Shown here: positions 18,861-27,346 of the stretch, piece after piece | How the letters are laid out: the number at the start of each line of letters is the position of its first letter | Position numbering within the stretch: the first letter of the stretch is position 1 | Assembly (NCBI RefSeq): GCF_018449695.1 | Contig: NZ_JAAVUY010000011.1 | Coordinates: forward strand, 182,197-246,196 | From: Bradyrhizobium sp. dw_411 | GTDB taxonomy: Bacteria; Pseudomonadota; Alphaproteobacteria; Rhizobiales; Xanthobacteraceae | Direction: 5' to 3' | Length of the DNA stretch: 64,000 nt | Translations under genes and position numbers: made by a program | Notes under the pieces: generated by a model | The model's database searches: none | What the model was told of the DNA's origin: nothing | The model's input: only the letters and a program-made list of their open reading frames with translations

Positions 18861-19949
18861 ATGAAAATTCAGGGTATCAAGGTCAATTTCGTCCGCCTGC
18901 CGCTGGAGGAGCCGCTGGTCGGCGCACCCTATATGCCCGGGATGCTGCGCGAATTCTTCACCGTGCAGGTGCAGACTGACCAGGGCATCGAGGGAATCGG
19001 CATCACCGGCTTTGGCGGCAATCTGGTTCGTTCGCTGCGCGCCGCACTCGAGGATTTCGGCGAGCTGATCAAGGGCGACGACCCGCTGCGCACCGAACAG
19101 GTCAACGCCAAACTGCGCGCGGCGTCGGCCTCCTGCGGCTCCGGCATTGCCCTGCTGGCGATTTCGGCGATCGATACGGCGCTGTGGGATATCCGCGGCA
19201 AGGCCTTCGGCATACCCCTGGCGCAGTTGTTGGGCGGCGCGCGCGACAAGGTGCCGGCCTATGCCAGCGGCGCGCTGACGCGCACCACGCCCAACGACAA
19301 GATCGAACGCGCCGCCTCCGCGCTGGTCGAGAAGGGCTATCGGCAGGTCAAGACCCAGATGGCGGTGGAAGGGTTTACGCCCAAACAGGAGATCGAGCGC
19401 ATTCGGATGATCCGCGACGCGGTCGGGCCTGACGTCAATCTGATGGTGGACATCAACCAGCGCTGGAGCGTCGCCGAGGTGATTTCGATCGGCCACCGCA
19501 TCGAAGACCTCGGCCTCGGATGGCTGGAGGACCCGACCACCTGCGACGACTATCAGGGCCACGCGAAGATCGCCGATGCGCTGGCGACGCCGGTCTGCGC
19601 CGGCGAATATCTCTGGGGCATCGAGCCGCACCGGCAGGCGATAGCCCACCATTCGGTCGACATCACCATGATCGATCTGCTGCGCGTCGGCGGCATCACG
19701 CCATGGATGAAGGTCGCCGGCATGGCGGAAGCCCACAACAAGCCCGTGGCCAGCCATCTGCTGCCTGAAATCCATGTGCATTTGATCGCCGCCATACCGA
19801 ACGGGCTGGTGGTCGAATACATGCCGTGGACCTGGCGCCTGTTCGACAATCCGCCGATGCCGGTCAACGGCGAAATCGCCGTGCCGACCGGACCCGGCCT
19901 CGGGCTGAAATTCGCGCCGGATTTGTTCGAAAAATATGGCGTTGGCTAG
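18861..19949 (+). CDS. Mandelate racemase/muconate lactonizing enzyme family protein (2)
   Basis: A 362-residue enolase-superfamily protein, clearly different from its neighbour. AISAIDTALWDIRGKAFGIPLAQLLGG ends the capping region. Barrel residues include Lys in YRQVKTQMA, Asp in LMVDINQRW, Glu in WLEDPTTCDD, Glu in VCAGEYLWG and His in PVASHLLPEIHVHL. The LEDP form and the His after VAS point to the mandelate-racemase subgroup, hence a dehydratase or racemase of a hydroxy acid. GGAGG at 18851-18855 precedes ATG 18861; the open frame from 18744 is the 3' end of the previous gene. Confidence 0.88.
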   Translation: MKIQGIKVNFVRLPLEEPLVGAPYMPGMLREFFTVQVQTDQGIEGIGITGFGGNLVRSLRAALEDFGELIKGDDPLRTEQVNAKLRAASASCGSGIALLAISAIDTALWDIRGKAFGIPLAQLLGGARDKVPAYASGALTRTTPNDKIERAASALVEKGYRQVKTQMAVEGFTPKQEIERIRMIRDAVGPDVNLMVDINQRWSVAEVISIGHRIEDLGLGWLEDPTTCDDYQGHAKIADALATPVCAGEYLWGIEPHRQAIAHHSVDITMIDLLRVGGITPWMKVAGMAEAHNKPVASHLLPEIHVHLIAAIPNGLVVEYMPWTWRLFDNPPMPVNGEIAVPTGPGLGLKFAPDLFEKYGVG

Positions 19950-20065
19950 CGCGGCGGGAGCGCAGACCAGATGAATTTATCTAATCTGCGCCCTTACAAA
20001 TTTCACGGGCGGCGCGTGGCTCGGCCGCGATAGGGTCGCTGAGAAGCAACATCGCGGCGTTGGGA

Positions 20066-21703
20066 ATGAGTGAAAATAGAACAGAACTTGGCAGGTTCGA
20101 TTACGTGATCGTCGGCGCGGGCTCCGCCGGATGTGTATTGGCCAATCGGCTGTCCGCCGACCCGTCGATCCGGGTCTGCCTGCTGGAGGCCGGTGGCAAG
20201 GACAGCCATCCCTGGGTGCACATTCCCGTCGGATATTTCTTCAACTTCGATCATCCGCGGGCGGATTGGCGCTATCGCACCGAACCCGAACCGGGCCTCA
20301 ATGGCCGGGTGCTGAAATATCCCCGCGGCCGCGTGCTGGGCGGAACGTCATCGATCAACGGCATGGTCTACATTCGCGGGCACGCGCTGGATTACGACGG
20401 ATGGCGGCAGCTCGGCAACGTCGGCTGGAGTTGGAGCGACGTACTGCCCTATTTCAAGCGCTCGGAAAACCAGGTGCGCGGCCCCAGCGAAACCCACGGC
20501 GTGGGCGGGGAATTGGCGGTCGACGATTTGCGCGCCTCCTGGGAAATTCTCGACGCCTTCCGCAAGGCCGCGATCGAAAGCGGCATTCCCGCGACCGACG
20601 ATTTCAACGGCGGTGAAAGCGAGGGGATCGGCTATTTCCAGGTGACGCAGAAAAATGGCCGCCGCATGAGTACGTCGCGCGCGTTTCTGAAACCGGCGGC
20701 GGCGCGCAAGAACCTGACTATCCTGACCGGCTGCCTGGTGCAGCGGATTCGCTTCGGCGGCAAGCGAGCCGTGGGCGTCGAATTCCTCAAGGACGGCGCA
20801 CCGGCTTACGTCGCGGCGGAGAACGAAGTCATCCTGTCGGCCGGCGCGGTGGGATCGCCGCAAATCTTGCAGCTTTCCGGCATCGGCGCGCCCGCGTTGC
20901 TGGGAGATCAGGGTATCGCGGTCAGGCATGCGGCGCCGCGGGTCGGTGAAGGACTGCAGGATCATCCTGCGGTGCGCATGATGTTCAAGGTCGAGAACAC
21001 AACGACGCTGAACGATCAACTGTCGAGCTGGGTCAGCAAGGCCGCGATGCTCTTTGAGTACGCGCTGCTGCGCAGGGGGCCGTTGACGATCCCGCCCGCG
21101 CTGGTCAACGCGTTCGTGAAAAGCGATCCGGCCCGCGCCGCGCCGGATCTGCAATATGTGGTCTATCCATTGACCTACGACATGATCGGCGAGCCGGCGC
21201 ATACATTCTCGGCCTTTACCGGCTCGATCTGCCTGGTGCGGCCGGAAAGCCGCGGCTCGATTCGCATCACATCGCCTGACGCCCGCGTCTCTCCGCAGAT
21301 ACGGCTTAATTTCCTGGACAACCCCACCGACATTCAGGCGGCGGCCGCCGGCATTCGCGGCATGCGGCGGGTGTGCGCGGCCGATGCCTTGAAGCCGTTC
21401 AATGTGCGCGAATTCAGGCCCGGGCCGGAGTTGGTCACCGACGAGCAGATCGCAGCGGCTGCACGCGATATCACCGCGACGATCTTTCATCCGACCAGCA
21501 CTTGCGGGATGGGACCGGATGACACCGCTGTGGTCGATGACCGCTTGCGCGTGCGCGGCGTCGAGCGCCTGCGTGTCGTCGATGCGTCCGTGATGCCGAT
21601 GGTCGTCTCGGGAAATACCAACGCCGCCACCATCATGATCGCGGAGAAGGCATCGGACATGATCCGCGAGGATCGCCGTCAAAGCGCCGCCGCCGTTGCC
21701 TGA
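20066..21703 (+). CDS. GMC-family FAD-dependent oxidoreductase (choline dehydrogenase-like)
   Basis: A 545-residue GMC oxidoreductase. YVIVGAGSAGCVLANRLSAD is the FAD-binding start, then GRVLGGTSSINGMVYIRGHA (GMC signature 1) and SAGAVGSPQILQLSGIG (signature 2). FHPTSTCGMGPDDTAVVD and ASVMPMVVSGNTNAATIMIAEKA close the FAD fold, with the active-site His in FHPTSTC and Asn in GNTNA. It oxidises a primary or secondary alcohol to carbonyl. ATG 20066 is preferred to TTG 20060. It lies 116 nt after the second dehydratase and probably ends the same catabolic operon. Its stop codon sits in the loop of a terminator hairpin. Confidence 0.92.
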   Translation: MSENRTELGRFDYVIVGAGSAGCVLANRLSADPSIRVCLLEAGGKDSHPWVHIPVGYFFNFDHPRADWRYRTEPEPGLNGRVLKYPRGRVLGGTSSINGMVYIRGHALDYDGWRQLGNVGWSWSDVLPYFKRSENQVRGPSETHGVGGELAVDDLRASWEILDAFRKAAIESGIPATDDFNGGESEGIGYFQVTQKNGRRMSTSRAFLKPAAARKNLTILTGCLVQRIRFGGKRAVGVEFLKDGAPAYVAAENEVILSAGAVGSPQILQLSGIGAPALLGDQGIAVRHAAPRVGEGLQDHPAVRMMFKVENTTTLNDQLSSWVSKAAMLFEYALLRRGPLTIPPALVNAFVKSDPARAAPDLQYVVYPLTYDMIGEPAHTFSAFTGSICLVRPESRGSIRITSPDARVSPQIRLNFLDNPTDIQAAAAGIRGMRRVCAADALKPFNVREFRPGPELVTDEQIAAAARDITATIFHPTSTCGMGPDDTAVVDDRLRVRGVERLRVVDASVMPMVVSGNTNAATIMIAEKASDMIREDRRQSAAAVA

Positions 21704-21716
21704 CAACGGCGGCGGC
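21686..21716. terminator. Bidirectional terminator overlapping the GMC stop codon
   Basis: GCCGCCGCCGTTG (21686-21698) and CAACGGCGGCGGC (21704-21716) form a perfect 13-bp stem with a 5-nt loop that contains the GMC stop TGA (21701-21703). It lies between convergent genes, 5 nt before the stop of the binding protein at 21722. A T-rich stretch (ctttatttctt) follows on the plus strand, fitting intrinsic termination. Confidence 0.75.
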
Positions 21717-21721
21717 AGGCT

Positions 21722-22933
21722 TTATTTCTTGACCATCGGGCATTTGCTTTCGCTTAACGGGCGAAACGCCTTCTCGCCGGGAACGGTATCGAGAATCTTG
21801 TAGTAATCCCACGGGCGCTTGCTTTCCTCGGGCGTTTTGACCTGGGCCAGCAGCATGTCGTGGATCATGAGATTGTCTTCGCGCAGCACCGCGTGGCGCG
21901 CATACATGTCATCGAGCGGCATCTTGTGCATCATCGCCAGAACATCTTCCGCTTTGTCGCTCTTGGCGGCTTCCATCGCCTTGAGATATTGCAGGGCCGC
22001 CGAATAATCCGCGGCATGGCTCAAATTCGGCATCGATCCCATCTTCTTGTAGTAGCGCTCGGACCACGCCCGCGTTTGGTCATCCATATCCCAATAGAAG
22101 TCGGACGAGAGCACAAGTCCCTTGGTGGTCTTGAGACCGAGGGCATGAATGTCGGTGATGAACACCAGCCCGCTGACGAATTTCGCGGTCTTCAGAAGAC
22201 CGAATTCCTCGGCCGTCTTCAACGCATTCACCATGTCGTCGCCGGCGTCGGCGAGCGCAATAACCTGGGCGCCGGAATTCTGGGCGGAGAGGATGTAAGA
22301 CGCGAAATCGGAGGCCGCGAGCGGATGGAAAACGCTGCCCAGCATCTTGCCGCCGGACGCATTGACGATCTGCGTCATTTCCTGTTCGAGCGCGTGACCG
22401 AGATTGTAATCGGCGCCGATCACATACCAGGTCTTGGCGCCTGTCTTCATCATGGCTTCCGTGATCGCCTTCGAAGCGGCAAACGTATCGCTGCGCCACT
22501 GCACCGTATATGGATTGCACTGGCCCATGTTGAGCGCGGAGGTAGCACCGTTGCTCGCCAGGAACACCTTTTTTCGATCATTCGCGGCCGCGGCCACCGC
22601 CAGCGACACGCCCGAGCCGACGACATCGACAATGGCGCTGACGTCTTCCTGATCGTACCAGCGTCGTGCGATGGCGCTGCCGACGTCCGTCTTGTTCTGA
22701 TGATCGGCGCTTACGACTTCGATCGGCCTCCCCAGCACCTTGCCGCCCATATCTTCAACCGCGAGCTGCACGGCCGCCACGGCGCCTTTGCCCGAAAGGG
22801 CCTGATAGATGCCCGACATATCGCCGAGAACACCGATCTTGATTGGAGCGGTCGATTTGTCTTGTGCAAAGGCTGCGGAAGCCCATCCGCAAAGCAACGC
22901 GACACAGGCAACAGAGAACGGAGTTTTGGACAT
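21722..22933 (-). CDS. Orphan ABC transporter substrate-binding protein (branched-chain type)
   Basis: A 403-residue type I periplasmic binding protein with signal peptide FSVACVALLCGWASAAFAQ, then APIKIGVLGDMSGIYQALSGKG and PIEVVSADHQNKTDVGSAIARRW. ATG 22933 gives a clean signal peptide; the in-frame extension to 23023 does not. No permease or ATPase genes adjoin it, so it either shares one of the nearby Liv importers or works with a distant set. It converges on the GMC gene through the hairpin at 21686-21716. Confidence 0.88.
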   Translation of the reverse strand: MSKTPFSVACVALLCGWASAAFAQDKSTAPIKIGVLGDMSGIYQALSGKGAVAAVQLAVEDMGGKVLGRPIEVVSADHQNKTDVGSAIARRWYDQEDVSAIVDVVGSGVSLAVAAAANDRKKVFLASNGATSALNMGQCNPYTVQWRSDTFAASKAITEAMMKTGAKTWYVIGADYNLGHALEQEMTQIVNASGGKMLGSVFHPLAASDFASYILSAQNSGAQVIALADAGDDMVNALKTAEEFGLLKTAKFVSGLVFITDIHALGLKTTKGLVLSSDFYWDMDDQTRAWSERYYKKMGSMPNLSHAADYSAALQYLKAMEAAKSDKAEDVLAMMHKMPLDDMYARHAVLREDNLMIHDMLLAQVKTPEESKRPWDYYKILDTVPGEKAFRPLSESKCPMVKK

Positions 22934-23354
22934 CGGCGTTTTTCCAAATGGAGAGCAAAATTGAAACAGACCGGCAGCAATCGGCGCGCCTGCGCAAGGC
23001 GTCACTGCCTTCGAGCAGCGCATCCGGCGCTAAAGTCTTTCGCGGCACAAATGATGAAAATTCAATAACCCATTAGAGTTCTGAATTGCCGCGCTGCAGC
23101 AATGCAGACGATCTGAAAATGTGTGAAGAAATATCGGAATTGCCCCGTCGGAAGATCCTCGTTTTACGGGTGTGCGAAGAGGTGGGCGACATAAAGTCGC
23201 GTCAACTCTCGACCCTTCGGGTCCACCAAGCGGCGCGAACCAGTCAAGGCTCTCGGCGCCACGATCGCGTGGTCAATCGGCGAAATCTTCGTTCTTGCGA
23301 ACGAATTGCTTCGGATGAATGTCGACATCCTGGTCTCTTGAAACGCGCCCATCT
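22934..23354. other. Intergenic region, no gene seen
   Basis: 421 nt upstream of the orphan binding-protein gene and downstream of the cupin gene, both leftward. I find no convincing coding frame, strong dyad or repeat. It should contain the promoter of the binding-protein gene; a GGAG at 22950-22953 is too distant from the ATG to be its ribosome-binding site. Confidence 0.5.
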
Positions 23355-23789
23355 TCATTCCGGGAATACCACCGGATTGCCCGGCACCGGTGGCGGATCG
23401 ATCCAGTTAATTTGCGCACCTCCGTCGAGGACGGCGACGAGGAGCGAGCCGGCCTTCACCCAGGCCTGATGCACGTGATGCGGCGGCAGATAGAAATAGC
23501 CCTGCTCGTCGATCCTGAAGATGGCTCCGGCATCGCAGTCCTCGAAATAGTGCGTGCCGGCGACAAGGAACGTCTCCTCGGCCTTGAGGTGCGTATGCCT
23601 GGGGAAGTGGAAGTCGGCTTGAAATTTCAACATGATTCTCGCCGCACCGGTCTCGGGGTCGGCACGCAGGATGGAGAGCAGTGGCGACTGGTCGCCGAAG
23701 TCGGGGAACAAAGGCTCCCAGGAGCGCTCGGCCGCGCTCTGGCTGAACGCCTTGAGGATGGTGTTTTCGGACGACGGAGACGCCTGCAT
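23355..23789 (-). CDS. Cupin protein, ChrR/dioxygenase-like
   Basis: A 144-residue cupin. FHFPRHTHLKAEETFLVAGTHYFED (residues about 58-82) has the His-X-His and Glu ligands of motif 1, and FYLPPHHVHQAWVKAGSLL has the motif 2 His residues. The arrangement resembles ChrR-type cupin domains and the acetylacetone/2,4'-dihydroxyacetophenone dioxygenase group, so a mononuclear metal centre is likely. It is 33 nt downstream of the flavin monooxygenase and probably co-transcribed with it. A ring-cleaving or C-C-cleaving oxygenase step after hydroxylation is a reasonable inference, not shown. Confidence 0.8.
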   Translation of the reverse strand: MQASPSSENTILKAFSQSAAERSWEPLFPDFGDQSPLLSILRADPETGAARIMLKFQADFHFPRHTHLKAEETFLVAGTHYFEDCDAGAIFRIDEQGYFYLPPHHVHQAWVKAGSLLVAVLDGGAQINWIDPPPVPGNPVVFPE

Positions 23790-23822
23790 GGTTTTCCCTT
23801 TCGGAGTGATGGGTGGGGACGA

Positions 23823-25421
23823 TCAGGCGGATACTGAAGCGAGCAGATCGAGCGCGGCCTTCAGACCGGCAGCATCAGGGGTGGGACTGAACCAGCCGAT
23901 ATGACCGTCCGGCCGGATCAGGAGAGTCGTGCCCGGAGCGGCGCCGTACGCAATCGAGAATTCGCCGCCGGCGTCGCGCAGCACCGGAATGTCCTCGCGG
24001 TCGCCCAGTTCGGAATCACCGGGCACTATGGCAAAGCAGCTTGCCGTTGCGCCAAGCGCGGTCCGCGCGGCGCCTCCCAATTCGGCCAGTGTCGCTAGCC
24101 CCGCCATGTCGTTGGCATAGCCGATCAGCACATGGCGCCCGCGTCCCAGCCGCTCGTGCAGCCGGAAGGACTGTTCAACATAGGCGCGGCGCAGCCCACC
24201 GGAATCGGGCGCGCGGTCCCCCGCGGCGAGGGTGGCATCGGAGAGCTTTGCTCGCTCGTCGCGAACGATCGAGCTGCCGCGATAGGTGATAGTCAGTTGT
24301 GTCTCGCGCAGGCCGGGCATCGGCGAGCGCTGCGCAAGCGTCGCTTGCAGTGCGCGACTGGTATTCTCGACGAGGTCCAGCCCGACCACGCGGCGCTCAG
24401 CCGAATAACTGTCGAGCAGGCCGGGCGCGCCGCGGCCTCGTAGCGCCAGTGCCAACTTCCACGCCAGATTGTAGGCATCCTGGACGCCGGTGTTGAGGCC
24501 CTGGCCGCCGACCGGAGGATGCAGATGCGCGGCATCGCCGGCAAGAAAGGCGCAACCCTTCGAATAGCTCGACACCAGGCGGTGGCTGACCCGGTAGACC
24601 GAGGACCAATGCATCTCATTCATCGTGGTGCCCGCCGGCAGCAGCGGAGTCATGAAGGTACGGATCTCGTCCAGCGTCGGCGGGGTCGGGCGTTCGCCTT
24701 CCGGCGTCTTCAGCACGCCGTCCGGCACCGTGGTGGAGAGCCGGTAACGATTCACCGAGCCCGCCACAGGTACGGCCACCAGCGTGGCGGCGGCGTGCTC
24801 GGTCGTGGCGCTGAGGTTGAAGCGGTAGAAACGCCCGCGCGCCAGGCTCCAGTCGAGCTCGATATCCGCGAGCACGAAAGTCTGCGGGAACTGGCCGCCA
24901 ACGAAGTCGAGCCCGAGCGTGGTGCGCACCGTACTGCGCCCGCCATCGCAGCCGACGACGAAGCGACTCGTCACGGTTTGCGTTGCGCCATTCGGCCCGG
25001 TCATCTCGGCGCGCACGCCGTCCGCCTCTTCCGTGAAACCGGCGAGCGTCCAGCCGTAATGAACCTTGCCGCCGTGGCGGGCGAGGCATGCCTCCAGAAT
25101 ACGCTCCACCTCGTACTGCGCCAGCGACAAAGCACCGAAGGGCAGGCCTTCCGGTATGTCCATGACAGGACCGGGAGCACCGTCGTTGAAGGTCGACACG
25201 CCGTGCAGCCACGTCCCCGCATCGACGGCGTCCTGCATGATGCCGAAATCCTCGAAAAGCTCCAGCGTGCGGGCGGTGATGCCCAGCGCCTTGCAGAAGA
25301 AGGAGCGCTGGGTCATGCGGTCGACAAGCAGCACCTCACGCCCCTCACGCGAGAGCGCTGCCGCCAGGAACAGGCCCACCGGCCCAGCTCCGACGATCAG
25401 AACGTCAACATTCGTTTTCAT
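23823..25421 (-). CDS. Class A FAD-dependent aromatic monooxygenase
   Basis: A 532-residue flavoprotein hydroxylase. NVDVLIVGAGPVGLFLAAAL (GxGxxG) starts the FAD fold, VVGCDGGRSTVRTTLGL is the DG motif, and GCAFLAGDAAHLHPPVGGQG the GD motif with flavin contacts. The C-terminal 130 residues form a thioredoxin-like tail (ALGATASCFAIVPGDSELGD, then ILVRPDGHIGWF-type residues), as in phenol-hydroxylase-like and polyketide hydroxylases. It uses NAD(P)H and O2 to hydroxylate an aromatic ring. ATG 25421 removes a 24-residue non-conserved extension. The cupin gene follows in the same operon. Confidence 0.9.
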   Translation of the reverse strand: MKTNVDVLIVGAGPVGLFLAAALSREGREVLLVDRMTQRSFFCKALGITARTLELFEDFGIMQDAVDAGTWLHGVSTFNDGAPGPVMDIPEGLPFGALSLAQYEVERILEACLARHGGKVHYGWTLAGFTEEADGVRAEMTGPNGATQTVTSRFVVGCDGGRSTVRTTLGLDFVGGQFPQTFVLADIELDWSLARGRFYRFNLSATTEHAAATLVAVPVAGSVNRYRLSTTVPDGVLKTPEGERPTPPTLDEIRTFMTPLLPAGTTMNEMHWSSVYRVSHRLVSSYSKGCAFLAGDAAHLHPPVGGQGLNTGVQDAYNLAWKLALALRGRGAPGLLDSYSAERRVVGLDLVENTSRALQATLAQRSPMPGLRETQLTITYRGSSIVRDERAKLSDATLAAGDRAPDSGGLRRAYVEQSFRLHERLGRGRHVLIGYANDMAGLATLAELGGAARTALGATASCFAIVPGDSELGDREDIPVLRDAGGEFSIAYGAAPGTTLLIRPDGHIGWFSPTPDAAGLKAALDLLASVSA

Positions 25422-25580
25422 GATAACCGCCGTTAATTTTGCTTGCCCGATATGTTTCCCGGCGACTGTTCGTTTGTCGCCATCTTCGCACACCGACCCG
25501 CAGGGATCATCGCGGACGCTTCCCTGATCGCCCGGGAGCGGGCTGGCGCCGCCGCGCCGGCGGCGCTGGTATAATGCCGC

Positions 25581-25850
25581 TTAATCGTGCTCGTCGGCGA
25601 ATTCGATGCCCGCCTGGGTCTCCGAGATAGCCTGCGCAACGAGATTCATCGCCCTGACGCGATGGCCACCCTTGTTCGCGGTCGCTTCCCGCAAGGCACC
25701 GAGCGCCTGGTAGAGCGAGGACATCGCACGCTCCATGTTGCCTTGATACGCATCGGCCGATTTCGCGGAAGCGCCGAGTAGTCCGACGGCTGCTGCACCT
25801 GTTGCTGCCGCTACCGCAAGATTGCGGCGGGTGATTTTCGACTCAAGCAT
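25581..25850 (-). CDS. Small Tat-exported protein of unknown function
   Basis: An 89-residue protein. The N-terminus has a twin-arginine motif (ITRRNLAVAA) followed by a hydrophobic AAATGAAAVGLLGAS stretch and a likely cut after SADA. The mature part, about 60 residues, is helical and polar (YQGNMERAMSSLYQALGALR, KGGHRVRAMNLVAQAI, ending in EFADEHD) with no cysteine or cofactor motif. I recognise near relatives as hypothetical proteins in Bradyrhizobium. The frame is open to 26084, but ATG 25850 with GGAGAG a few nt upstream starts the Tat signal. Function unknown; a periplasmic four-helix or packing role is only a guess. Confidence 0.75.
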   Translation of the reverse strand: MLESKITRRNLAVAAATGAAAVGLLGASAKSADAYQGNMERAMSSLYQALGALREATANKGGHRVRAMNLVAQAISETQAGIEFADEHD

Positions 25851-26381
25851 TTGGTCTCTCCTTTTCTGCTCAGATAAATTCAAAAAAATTCGCGTGCCCG
25901 TCGCGTTTCGAACGGCGCGGCCCATTGCCGCGCGTTGCATCCCTCGCCGAAAGCCACGCCTGAAGCAAATACCGACTGAATATGTAGCCATAGCCAATGG
26001 CGATGGGCCGCTATCCGCCCGAACCGCCAGGCCCGGACCCGGCCTGCTGATTGAATTCAGCAAAGGACATCTTGAATTCAGCAAAGAAAATCTGCCCAGG
26101 CGCGTCCTGCCCGGACCCGACGGCTCAAATCGACGCTGCCATAGTCACCGACGATAGCCGCATATCGAAGCCGTATTTGTTTTCCACCGCCCTCTGCTTC
26201 ATTTGTCTGCCGCGGGCACACCATTCGGATCGCCCTCTTCGCTCAGCAGCAGGCCGCGATTGAGCGCATGGCCACTCCGATCCACGCGGCCGCACTCACA
26301 AAGGCCTCCTTATTCCTAGGCCCGCACCACCAGCGTCCATGATTGCGACTTAACCGGATTCATTCACTTGAGAGTACATCG
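25851..26381. other. Divergent intergenic region between the Tat protein and AEC transporter
   Basis: 531 nt without a credible gene. It holds the paired motif copies D and C (25965-26183) and, between them, a 15-bp direct repeat TTGAATTCAGCAAAG at 26051-26065 and 26072-26086, exactly 21 bp apart (two helical turns). The promoters for both divergent genes must lie here. Confidence 0.55.
25965..26183. repeat. Head-to-head pair of a dispersed intergenic motif (copies D and C)
   Basis: Copy C (minus strand, 26183-26138, 46 nt) reads AAAACAAATACGGCTTCG then ATATGCGGCTATCGTCGG and TGACTATGGC. Copy D (plus strand, 25965-26008) is diverged, matching C at about 27 of 44 positions, with CAAATAC and ATATG kept. 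The outer ends are CAAATAC and GTATTTG, making a 219-bp unit in the gap between divergent genes. Copies A and E at 39633-39846 have the same layout over 214 bp, and B at 33597-33642 is a single copy. Confidence 0.55.
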
Positions 26382-27287
26382 ATGCATGAAATTGCCCTGA
26401 TATTTACCTGCCTTGCCATCGGCATCATCTTGCGCTGGTCGGGACGATTGCCGGATACCGCGACCAAGACTCTGGGCGGCTGGGTCATCAACGTCGCGCT
26501 ACCGGCCGCCGCGCTGCGCAGCGTACACGACCTCAAACTGCAACCCGACTGGTGGTTTGCAGCGGCAACGCCGTGGATTGGCGTCGTGCTGGCGATCATC
26601 GTGATCGTTCCGATCTGTCGCGCGTTCGGATGGTCGACGCAGCGTACCGGCGCACTGCTTCTCGTCGGTGGATGGGGAAACACTTCCTTTGTGGGCCTGC
26701 CGATGATCGCGGCCTTTGCCGGCAGTCAATGGCTCGGGCTCGGCATCGTCATCGACCTGTTCGGGTCCTATCTCGCGCTGTCGACGCTTGGCCTGGCCAT
26801 TGCCAGCATTGCGAGCGCGGGGAAGCTCGACTGGCGCTTGGTGGCAAAGCGTATCATCACCTTTCCACCCTTCATCGCGATCCTGGTCGCTTTTGCAACC
26901 AACCATCTGGAACGGCCGGAATGGTTGACACAGATGGTCACGGCCCTTGCCGAGACACTGACGCCGCTTGCGCTGGCGGCGGTCGGCTATGCGCTTCGGC
27001 TCGACCGGCTCTCGGGTCGCCTCGGGGCGCTTGGCGTCGGGCTCGGCTATCGCCTGTTGGCAGCCCCGCTCGCGATCATGCTGATGTACCTTGCCCTGCG
27101 CCAAGGCGGTGACCCCGTCGCCAAGGTCGCCATGCTGGAAATGGCGATGCCGCCCATGCTCGGCGCGAGCATCATCGCCATGGACCACGACCTCGAGCCC
27201 GACCTCGTCGCGCTGCTGATCGGTGTCGGCGTCCCCTTGTCGATGCTGACGGCGTGGGGATGGTGGTCGATCATCTCATTGCTCTGA
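26382..27287 (+). CDS. AEC (auxin efflux carrier) family transporter
   Basis: A 301-residue inner-membrane protein with about ten hydrophobic segments. The N-terminus HEIALIFTCLAIGIILRWSGRLP and the line WVINVALPAAALRSVHDL are the AEC entry, GGWGNTSFVGLPMIAAFAG is the conserved Asn/Pro-containing crossover region, and EMAMPPMLGASIIAMDHDLEPD the late motif. Bacterial members move dicarboxylates such as malate or malonate and other organic acids. The gene ends 14-59 nt before the UbiD-family gene, depending on its start, so they are likely co-transcribed, suggesting transport of the decarboxylase substrate or product. Confidence 0.88.
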   Translation: MHEIALIFTCLAIGIILRWSGRLPDTATKTLGGWVINVALPAAALRSVHDLKLQPDWWFAAATPWIGVVLAIIVIVPICRAFGWSTQRTGALLLVGGWGNTSFVGLPMIAAFAGSQWLGLGIVIDLFGSYLALSTLGLAIASIASAGKLDWRLVAKRIITFPPFIAILVAFATNHLERPEWLTQMVTALAETLTPLALAAVGYALRLDRLSGRLGALGVGLGYRLLAAPLAIMLMYLALRQGGDPVAKVAMLEMAMPPMLGASIIAMDHDLEPDLVALLIGVGVPLSMLTAWGWWSIISLL

Positions 27288-27346
27288 GAGGTTTTTTTCC
27301 AATGGCTCATTCACCGTCGATATCCGCTGGAACGGGAGACCTCGCC

